Below, piece after piece: positions 19,712 through 27,590 of a stretch of DNA of 64,000 nucleotides. The stretch spans positions 186,001 to 250,000 of the forward strand of contig NZ_CP100595.1 of assembly GCF_024267655.1 (NCBI RefSeq), read 5' to 3'. The notes beneath the pieces are model-generated. The model was not told where the DNA came from and searched no databases. It worked only from the letters and a program-made list of their open reading frames with translations. Each line of letters begins with the position of its first letter. Position 1 is the first letter of the stretch. Source of the stretch: Arcobacter roscoffensis. Its GTDB lineage: Bacteria > Campylobacterota > Campylobacteria > Campylobacterales > Arcobacteraceae. The translations under genes and the position numbers were made by a program.

Positions 19712-22700
19712 ATGAAACGAAATCCACTAATAAGTGCCTTAGAACCAAGAGTTTTATTTGATGGGGCAGCAGTAGCAACTGCTGTTGATGTTTTAGATAA
19801 TAATAGCTTTGAAAACAATGACACACCTGATAACCCTCCACAAGAAAATAAAAATAAAGAAATGGTTTTTATAGATAGTGAAGTTGAAAATAAAGAAGAA
19901 ATAGTAAGTCAACTTGATGAAGACATAGAAGTCTATTTTTTAAATGATAAAAGTGATGTTTTAGAACAAATAGATACTATCTTAGAAAATAAAGAGGGTA
20001 TTGATACTTTACATATAATCTCCCATGGTAAAGAAGGTGAACTCCTTTTTTCAAATGGCTCTTTAGATTTAGAAAATATAGACGATTATGAACAAACTTT
20101 AAAAAATATATCAAATAGTTTAAATAAAGAAGCTGATATTTTACTTTATGGATGTTCTATTGGTCAAAATAATCAAGGAAAAGATTTTGTAGATAAACTT
20201 GCCTCTTTAACAGATGCAGATGTTGCAGCATCTGATGATTTAACTGGTGATAAAAAACTTGATGGAGATTGGAACTTAGAGTATAAAAGCGGTACTATTG
20301 AAAGTCAAAGTATAGTTATTGAAAATTATGAAACACTTTTAGCAAATGATGCACCTTATCTTTCAACTTCCACTGATTATGACTCAATCCCTGCAAGTGA
20401 TTTTTCAGATAATAGTGCATCTTTCGCTTTTGACAATAATGTAAATACCTCTTTTTCTTTTCCTTTAGGTTCAGGAACAAGCTTTGATTTTGATGCCTCA
20501 AACCCTTATATTGTAAACTCTTTTGCCATTACAACTTCAAATGGTTCTGATGATCTTGATCCAACAAAATTTGCTATTTATGGTTCAAATGATAGGTCAA
20601 ATTTTGATCTTATTGTATCTATGGATATAAATCCTAGTACAAACAGAGGGGAAGAGGTAAAAGTAGAATTTTCTAATACAGAAGTCTTTAGATATTATAG
20701 AGTTGAGTTTAATAAAATCAGAGGTGGTGGAGCAGGTGAAGTTGCTGAAATTAAACTTGGTGGTTCTGATGTAACCACTTTTACATACACAGAAGATGGT
20801 CCCTCTTCTGAACTTGTAAATTTAGTGATTTTAACTGATGATGGAGTAGATTTACAGAGTGCTGAAATATCAATAACAAGTGGCTTTACAAGTGGAGATA
20901 CTTTGGAGTTTACAAATGATGATAATTCAGTTTATGGAAATATACTATCTTCATATGATTCATCATCAGGTGTTTTAAGTCTTAGTGGAACAGCGACAAT
21001 TGAGCAGTATAAAAATGCACTAAAAGCAATAAGATTTTATTCAACAAATGATTCTCCTGAAACAGCTTTTAATCAAAGAACTTTATCTTGGAAAGTAAAT
21101 GATGGAGTAAATGATAGTAATATCTCTAAAACAGTATTAGAAATAATTGGAGTAAATGATACTCCTATAATTGATAATGCAGATGATAGCTCAAACTTAG
21201 TTGAAGATGGAATTATTAGTGCATCAGGAGATATAGATGTAATTGATAAGGACTTAAATGATACCTTATTGGCTAGTTATATCTCAAATAGTTTTGAAGC
21301 ATATGAAAGTGATGGAGTAACTTCTCTTTCTTTGAGTCAAAATCAACAAAATGACATAATCAATGGCTTTAACTTTACAAATAGTAGTGTAAACTCAAAC
21401 ACAGGAACTTTTTCTTGGAGCTATTCTGTATCAAATGATAAGTTAGATTTTTTAGCAAATAATGAAAGCGTAATCGTAAAATATACAATACAAGTAAGTG
21501 ATAGTAATGGGGCTTCTGTTAATCAAATAATTACAATCAACATACAAGGTGTAAACGATACAGTTAGTGTAAATAGCACAAGTAGTACAGCAGATGTTGT
21601 TGATAAGGGTGTGGTTTCTCAAAATGGAGTAATAAATTTTGTTGATACAGATACAACAGATAAAATTACTGCTTCTTTACTTAGTACAAGTATAAATGGT
21701 TATAGTTTAAGTTCACAAGAAGAACAAGCTATTTTAGATGCTTTTTCTTTTACAAATGCAAATCCAAATAGTAATACAGGTTCTATAAACTGGGACTTTA
21801 CAATCTCTCAAGGAGATATTGAGTTTTTAGGTGAAAGTGAAGTAATCACAGCAGTTTTTACAATAGAAGTAAATGATAATAATGGTGGAACAAGACAGCA
21901 AGATATTACAATACAGATAAAAGGAACAAATGATAAACCTTCAATTCAAGTTGTAGATGATGAAGGTCGAGTATCTGAGGGCTCAACCCTAAGTGATAGT
22001 GGAAAAATTAGTTTTAATGATATAGATAAAACAGATCAACCAAGTATAAGTGAAACTCTTACCAATATGCAATCAGTGGACTCAAATGGAAATAGTATCA
22101 CAGTAAGTCCTTCAAATCAAACTATCTTAGAAAATGCCTTTTCAATTACTCAGTTAACGCCTAATTCAAATAGTTCTGAAATTCAATGGGATTATTCTTT
22201 AACTGAAAGTCAATTAGACTTTTTAAGTCAAGGTGATGAGATTACTTTAACCTTTCAAATAAGAGTACAAGATGCCCAAGGTGAGTTTGAAACACATGAT
22301 ATTACTATATTAATTGTAGGTGAAAATGATGTACCTTTAATAACAGCAGTTGAAGTGGAAGGTCAGATACAAGAAGGCGCAACTTTAAGTGATAGTGGTT
22401 CAATTGATTTTTCTGATATAGATAAGGATGATACACCTGTAGGGAGTTTTGATGTAAAAGATGTAATTGCTAAAGATAGTAATAACCTAGATTTTACTTT
22501 AAGTACTGCACAAAGACAAGCAATAGAAAATGCTTTTTCAATAACTAATCTTTCTTCAAATACAAACACAGGAACAATCACTTGGGATTATAATATAAAT
22601 GAATCAGATATAAACTTTCTAGCCCAAGGGGAAACAGTAACAGCAATATTTACAATAACTGTTACGGACAATGATGGACAAACTTCAACACAAGATGTTG

Positions 22701-24121
22701 AAATAACAATCCAAGGAGCAAATGACACTCCCTCACTAAGTGGTTCAGATATATCAGGAAGTATTCAAGAAAGCTCAACTTATAATGATAGTGGAACAAT
22801 AAACTTTAATGATTTAGATTTAAGTGATGAAATAAGTATTAGTGATTATTTTGATTCAATTACAGCATATAGAGCTGATGGAGTAACAACTTTTAGTTTA
22901 ACTACACAACAAGAAATTGATTTTTTAAATGCTTTTAGTATTTCAAGTGTAGGTGAGGGAACTAATAGTGGAACAATTACATGGAACTATACTATAAGTG
23001 AAGCCCAACTTGATTTTTTAGCTGAAAATGAGTCCGTAAGAATCACATATAATATAGAAATTACAGATACTCAAAATCAAAAAGATATGCAAACTATTAC
23101 AATAAATATTGGCGGGCAAAATGATGCACCAATAGTTTCAGATGATAATATCGACTCAATAATCACACATGGGCAAGATTATTCACAAGAAATTTCATTT
23201 TTATTTACAGATGTTGATAATAGTGATAATTTAGTATATGAAGCCGTAGGGCTTCCAACTGGAATAAGTTTTGATCGTGTTACTGGTTTAATAAGTGGAA
23301 CACCTCTTGAAATAGGAATATTTGAAGTTACAATCACAACTTATGACTCTTCATCTATGCAAGCTTTAGCTTCAAGAACTTATCAAATTGATGTTTTAGG
23401 ACCTCCAAAAGTAGTTGACCCAGAGTTTGAAACTGCAAATCCAATAGAACCACCTACACAAGTAGATGAAGTGGAAGTATCTGACAACTCACAAAAAGTT
23501 GAACAAGTAGGAGTTATTGGAAGTAATACAGTTCAAGAACAAGAAAATAGTAAGTTTAGTGAAGACTTTCAAAAACTTGATACCTTAGCTAAAGGATATA
23601 CAGACTTTAAGACTATAGATGAAGCACAGGCTTTTACAAATGTGAACCAATTTAATCTTTTAAAATCTATTGATATTACTTTAGGAACAAGAGGAGAGAT
23701 TGACTTTCAAGTTCAACAAAAAGAGGCATATGATACTTTGGGACTTACAATAGAAGATTTTTCTTATATAAATGATTATATGCAGTTAAAAATAGTAGAT
23801 ATAAAACAAGCAAGAGCATATGAGGTTTTAATGGCAAATGGAGATAAACTACCAAGTACAATAGTTTTTGATGAAAAAACAGGGGAGTTGAAAGGTTTAC
23901 TAAAAGACAATATGGAGTTTGTTATAAAAGCCTATGATTTTGATAATAAAACTAGAATATTAAATATAAAAATAGATATATCAGCACTAAAAGAAGAAGC
24001 TATACAAATTACTTTATCTGATATAAATAATGACTTTTCATCTCAAGTTGCAAGTCAAAGTAATGAAATAGAGTCTTATGGTACAAACTTAGTGCAACTA
24101 TTTTCAAGTAAAGATGCCTAA
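19712..24121 (+). CDS. large repetitive surface protein: LEPR signal, DUF4347, discoidin-like, VCBS-type repeats
   Basis: A 1469-residue protein. The N-terminus carries the LEPR-type motif (SALEPRVLFDGAAVAT, residues 8-23). Residues about 50-210 match DUF4347, with HIISHG (H105) and LLYGCS (C148) followed by DVAASDDLTGD. Residues about 235-350 look like a discoidin/F5-8-type domain (KFAIYGSNDRSNF...FRYYRVEFNK). Next come about five VCBS/cadherin-like repeats of roughly 110 residues, each ending in a motif like I-x-G-x-NDTP. A putative Ig (He_PIG-like) unit follows (GLPTGISFDRVTGLISGTP). The roughly 220-residue C-terminal region lacks RTX GGxGxD repeats. There is no classical Sec signal. It is probably the cargo of the surrounding export genes. 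Confidence 0.82.
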   Translation: MKRNPLISALEPRVLFDGAAVATAVDVLDNNSFENNDTPDNPPQENKNKEMVFIDSEVENKEEIVSQLDEDIEVYFLNDKSDVLEQIDTILENKEGIDTLHIISHGKEGELLFSNGSLDLENIDDYEQTLKNISNSLNKEADILLYGCSIGQNNQGKDFVDKLASLTDADVAASDDLTGDKKLDGDWNLEYKSGTIESQSIVIENYETLLANDAPYLSTSTDYDSIPASDFSDNSASFAFDNNVNTSFSFPLGSGTSFDFDASNPYIVNSFAITTSNGSDDLDPTKFAIYGSNDRSNFDLIVSMDINPSTNRGEEVKVEFSNTEVFRYYRVEFNKIRGGGAGEVAEIKLGGSDVTTFTYTEDGPSSELVNLVILTDDGVDLQSAEISITSGFTSGDTLEFTNDDNSVYGNILSSYDSSSGVLSLSGTATIEQYKNALKAIRFYSTNDSPETAFNQRTLSWKVNDGVNDSNISKTVLEIIGVNDTPIIDNADDSSNLVEDGIISASGDIDVIDKDLNDTLLASYISNSFEAYESDGVTSLSLSQNQQNDIINGFNFTNSSVNSNTGTFSWSYSVSNDKLDFLANNESVIVKYTIQVSDSNGASVNQIITINIQGVNDTVSVNSTSSTADVVDKGVVSQNGVINFVDTDTTDKITASLLSTSINGYSLSSQEEQAILDAFSFTNANPNSNTGSINWDFTISQGDIEFLGESEVITAVFTIEVNDNNGGTRQQDITIQIKGTNDKPSIQVVDDEGRVSEGSTLSDSGKISFNDIDKTDQPSISETLTNMQSVDSNGNSITVSPSNQTILENAFSITQLTPNSNSSEIQWDYSLTESQLDFLSQGDEITLTFQIRVQDAQGEFETHDITILIVGENDVPLITAVEVEGQIQEGATLSDSGSIDFSDIDKDDTPVGSFDVKDVIAKDSNNLDFTLSTAQRQAIENAFSITNLSSNTNTGTITWDYNINESDINFLAQGETVTAIFTITVTDNDGQTSTQDVEITIQGANDTPSLSGSDISGSIQESSTYNDSGTINFNDLDLSDEISISDYFDSITAYRADGVTTFSLTTQQEIDFLNAFSISSVGEGTNSGTITWNYTISEAQLDFLAENESVRITYNIEITDTQNQKDMQTITINIGGQNDAPIVSDDNIDSIITHGQDYSQEISFLFTDVDNSDNLVYEAVGLPTGISFDRVTGLISGTPLEIGIFEVTITTYDSSSMQALASRTYQIDVLGPPKVVDPEFETANPIEPPTQVDEVEVSDNSQKVEQVGVIGSNTVQEQENSKFSEDFQKLDTLAKGYTDFKTIDEAQAFTNVNQFNLLKSIDITLGTRGEIDFQVQQKEAYDTLGLTIEDFSYINDYMQLKIVDIKQARAYEVLMANGDKLPSTIVFDEKTGELKGLLKDNMEFVIKAYDFDNKTRILNIKIDISALKEEAIQITLSDINNDFSSQVASQSNEIESYGTNLVQLFSSKDA

Positions 24122-24130
24122 GGATTATTT

Positions 24131-25468
24131 TTGAAATTAAATGTGGCAAATCTTCTTCAAATAGAGCATAATTGTAGGAACTCACAAAGCTATGAAGAAC
24201 TAAGATATACAATAGTAAATGAAACTAGAAAATTAGTGCCATATAAAGCAGCTTTATTTTTTAGCCTTGATTCAAAACAAAATCTAAAAGTAGAAGCCAT
24301 CTCAGATGTTGCAACTATAAATACAAACTCTATTTTTGTACAAACTTTAGAAGGTATTGCCTCAAAGGCTTTAAAAAATAGTGATACTTTACATGAAATA
24401 GATACTCAAAAACAGTTAGATAACTATGAAGAAAAAGTTTTAAATGAATACTCTTATAAACATCTTCTTTTTATTCCCATTAAAGTTGAAAAAAACGATG
24501 CTTCAATACAGTATTATATGGTTTTATTAAATGATGAAGCTTATGAAAAGAAACATTTAGAAGTGATAGCTCATCTTAGTTCTTCATATGCTTATTTTTT
24601 ATATGCAACAACAAAAAATAGTTTTAGAAGTAAAATTAAAAAATCAAGATTTTTTAGTGGCTATTTTAAATACATTTTTATACTGCTTATTTTACTTATG
24701 TTTATTCCTGTTAAACTTTCAGTTTTAGCACCTCTTGAAGTGATACCAAAAAATCCTTTTATTGTAACTTCACCCCTTGAAGCAGCAGTTAAAAAAATAG
24801 AGGTAAAACCAAATGATGAGGTAAAAGAAGGTGATTTATTAGTAGTTTTAGATGATACTTTTTATAAAAATGAGTATGAAATAGCTAAAAAAACTTTAGA
24901 TATTTCTAAGGCTCAATTACATACCTCTTCCCAAGCTAGTTTTTATGATATAAATCAGAAAAGAAAAATAGCAGAACTAAAAACACAAGTTGAGCTTAAA
25001 AAAACAGCTTTAGAATATGCAAAACAGCAATTGGAAAAAACGAAAATCTATTCAACAAAAGATGCAATAGCAATAGTTCATAATCCAAATGAATGGAAAG
25101 GTAAACCTGTAGTTATAGGTGAAAAGATTCTTTATTTAGCTAATAAAAAAAGTGTAGAACTTAAAATAATGCTTCCTGTAAGTGATGCTATTTTTATAGA
25201 AAAAGGCTCAAAAGTAAAAGCTTTTTTTGACAATGACCCTTTAAACTCATGGGAAGCAAAGGTTAAATATATATCTTACAAACCCCAACTTAGTAATCAA
25301 AATATCTTATCATATGAGATAGTAGCCTCTTTTGATAATCTTGAACTAAATGAAATACCAACTATTGGATTAAGGGGAACTGCAAAGATATATTCACAAG
25401 AAGTGACACTATTTTTCTATTTATTTAAAAAGCCTATAACCTCACTAAGACAGTATATAGGTTGGTAG
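24131..25468 (+). CDS. GAF-domain / HlyD-like membrane adaptor fusion
   Basis: A 445-residue protein. The start is TTG at 24131, preceded by AAGGAT with good spacing; no ATG fits. Residues about 20-160 are GAF-like (YEELRYTIVNETRKLVPYKAALFF, HLLFIPIKVE). One transmembrane helix (about 179-196) leads to a periplasmic HlyD-like part: a barrel-sandwich half (FIVTSPLEAAVKKIEVKPNDEV..GDLLVVLDD), an alpha-helical hairpin (about 245-290), and a beta domain to the end. A cytoplasmic GAF sensor fused to an adaptor suggests the assembly is gated by a cytoplasmic signal. It lies nine bases after the large repeat protein. Confidence 0.8.
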   Translation: MKLNVANLLQIEHNCRNSQSYEELRYTIVNETRKLVPYKAALFFSLDSKQNLKVEAISDVATINTNSIFVQTLEGIASKALKNSDTLHEIDTQKQLDNYEEKVLNEYSYKHLLFIPIKVEKNDASIQYYMVLLNDEAYEKKHLEVIAHLSSSYAYFLYATTKNSFRSKIKKSRFFSGYFKYIFILLILLMFIPVKLSVLAPLEVIPKNPFIVTSPLEAAVKKIEVKPNDEVKEGDLLVVLDDTFYKNEYEIAKKTLDISKAQLHTSSQASFYDINQKRKIAELKTQVELKKTALEYAKQQLEKTKIYSTKDAIAIVHNPNEWKGKPVVIGEKILYLANKKSVELKIMLPVSDAIFIEKGSKVKAFFDNDPLNSWEAKVKYISYKPQLSNQNILSYEIVASFDNLELNEIPTIGLRGTAKIYSQEVTLFFYLFKKPITSLRQYIGW

Positions 25469-25471
25469 TTT

Positions 25472-27586
25472 ATGCTAAAAAATAAGCAAAAACTACTTCC
25501 TACTCTAAGGCAAGATTTAAAACTTTTAGAGGCAATGCCAAGTGAAACTGGGGAGAAAAACTGGCTTATTTTTGACCCCTTACAAGATAAGTATTTCAAT
25601 ATCTCTTATGATGCTTTTAAACTTTTAAATCATTGGCAAAATAATCAAGATGTAGATAAGTTTTTAGATTTTTTACAAAAAAATGACTATGAAATAGATG
25701 AAAACTCTTTGGATATTTTTATTGAGTTTCTAAGAAAAAACTCTCTTTTACAAGCTAGTAATTCACAAGATGTAAAGCAACTTTATGAAGAGTATAAAAA
25801 AACAAAGGTTTCACCTTTTAAATGGCTTTTAAAAAACTATCTTTTTATAAAAATACCACTATTTAAAAGTGACAAATTCTTAGAAAGAAATCTATCAAAA
25901 GTTAGTTTTTTTTACAGTTCTTTTTATAAAAATTTAGTTCTATTTTTAGGCTTTATTGGGATTTTATTTGCCCTTAGAAATTATGAAGAGTTTATGAATA
26001 CTTTTTCTTATCTTTTTTCTATGGAAGGTATGATTTATTATATTTTATCAATTATTTTTGTAAAAATCTTACATGAATTAGGTCATGCTTTTACAGCAAA
26101 AAGAAACGCTGTTCGAGTTCCCACCATGGGTGTAGCTTTTTTGGTTTTATTTCCTGTAATGTATACAGATACTACAGACTCTTGGAAACTAAAGTCAAAG
26201 TATAAAAGACTTCAAATAGTCCTAGCAGGTGTAAAAACAGAGCTATATCTAGCATTAATAGCTACTTTTCTTTGGGCTTTTTTACCTGATGGTATTTTAA
26301 AAACCATAGCTTTTATAATTGCAACAACAAGTTGGATTACATCAATACTTATAAATATAAGTCCTTTTCTTAGATTTGATGGTTATTATGCTTTAAGTGA
26401 TGCCACAAATACAAAAAACTTACAGCCAAGAAGTTTCGCTATGGCTAGATGGTTTTTAAGAAAATATATATTAGGGTTAAACATAAATCCTCCTGAATTT
26501 TTGCCTTTATATAAGCAAAGATTTTTTATCATTTATGCAATTGCAACTTGGATATATAGATTTTTCCTTTTTTTAGGTATTGCCTTACTTGTGTATTTTT
26601 TTGCTTTTAAAGTTTTAGGTATTATTCTATTTATAGTTGAGATTGTTTGGTTTATTTTAATGCCAATTTATAATGAATTGAAGATTTGGTTTAAAAAGTT
26701 TAATGAAGTGAGTTTAAATATGAGAAATATTACTAGTTTGATTTTGTTTGTTCTGTTTTTAGGCTTTTTAATCTATCCTTGGAATACTAAAGTAAGTATG
26801 CCAGCAGTTCTAGAAGCAAAACAGTTTAATCAACTTTATGCCAAAGATGAAGCTTTTATACAAGAGATATTTATAAAAGAGCAAAAGCAAGTAAAACAAG
26901 GGGAGGTTTTAGCAGTTTTATCTTCTCCTAAAAAAAGCTTTGAATTAAAGCAAGTAGATAAAAAAATAAAGCTTTTAAATCTAAAGCTAAATAGTATGGC
27001 AGGAGCAAAAAAGCTTTTAGAAAATAGACTTGTTTTAGAAGAACAGTTATTAAAACTTGAAAAACAAAAAGAGTCATTAAAAAAAGATATAAAAAATCTT
27101 CAAATAAAAGCACCTTTTGATGGAATAGTTTCTCTAAATGAAAACTTAGAAAAAAGCACATGGGTAAATAAAAAACAGCCTTTATTTACTATATACAATC
27201 CAAACTCTTTTGAGGTAATAGCTTATTGTAAAGAAGAAGATTATTCATATATAAAACAAAGCAAAGAAGCTAAACTATTATTAGATAATGCCCTTGAAAA
27301 GATTGATACTTCTATTTTAAGTATTTCTACATTTTCATTACCAAATATAGAATTTAAAGAATTAAGCTCCTTATATGAAGGTAGCATCGCTTCAAGTAAA
27401 AATGAGAGTGAAAATATAGTAAGTCAAAAAGCTTACTATAAAGTTTTTGCAAAAGTTAAAAATTTAGAAAAAAACTTCTCTTATCGACAAAGAGGGGTCT
27501 TAGTTGTAGAGTCAAAACCTCAAAGTATTCTTGAAAAAGCTTATATAAAAGTTTTAGCAACGCTTATTAAAGAGAGTGATTTTTAA
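25472..27586 (+). CDS. PqqD-like / M50 zinc protease / HlyD-like polytopic membrane protein
   Basis: A 704-residue protein with three parts. Residues about 5-95 look PqqD-like (WLIFDPLQDKYFNISYDAFKLLNHW). Residues about 145-430 are a polytopic M50 (site-2-protease type) region with the zinc motif H201-E-L-G-H205 and the third-ligand segment NISPFLRFDGYY (D303). Residues about 430-704 hold a transmembrane helix (LILFVLFLGFLIYPW) and a periplasmic HlyD-like barrel-sandwich plus helical hairpin (FIQEIFIKEQKQVKQGEVLAVL; IKAPFDGIVSLNENL). M50 proteases normally cut membrane segments. The fusion to an adaptor suggests it acts on, or gates, the exported partner. It starts three bases after the GAF-HlyD stop and is the last gene of the locus. 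Confidence 0.85.
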   Translation: MLKNKQKLLPTLRQDLKLLEAMPSETGEKNWLIFDPLQDKYFNISYDAFKLLNHWQNNQDVDKFLDFLQKNDYEIDENSLDIFIEFLRKNSLLQASNSQDVKQLYEEYKKTKVSPFKWLLKNYLFIKIPLFKSDKFLERNLSKVSFFYSSFYKNLVLFLGFIGILFALRNYEEFMNTFSYLFSMEGMIYYILSIIFVKILHELGHAFTAKRNAVRVPTMGVAFLVLFPVMYTDTTDSWKLKSKYKRLQIVLAGVKTELYLALIATFLWAFLPDGILKTIAFIIATTSWITSILINISPFLRFDGYYALSDATNTKNLQPRSFAMARWFLRKYILGLNINPPEFLPLYKQRFFIIYAIATWIYRFFLFLGIALLVYFFAFKVLGIILFIVEIVWFILMPIYNELKIWFKKFNEVSLNMRNITSLILFVLFLGFLIYPWNTKVSMPAVLEAKQFNQLYAKDEAFIQEIFIKEQKQVKQGEVLAVLSSPKKSFELKQVDKKIKLLNLKLNSMAGAKKLLENRLVLEEQLLKLEKQKESLKKDIKNLQIKAPFDGIVSLNENLEKSTWVNKKQPLFTIYNPNSFEVIAYCKEEDYSYIKQSKEAKLLLDNALEKIDTSILSISTFSLPNIEFKELSSLYEGSIASSKNESENIVSQKAYYKVFAKVKNLEKNFSYRQRGVLVVESKPQSILEKAYIKVLATLIKESDF

Positions 27587-27590
27587 GGTA

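Noticed and set aside
21180-23120. DNA-level tandem repeat or CRISPR-like array
   Set aside because: The periodicity comes from diverged protein repeats of about 110 residues; the DNA is not repeated with constant spacers.
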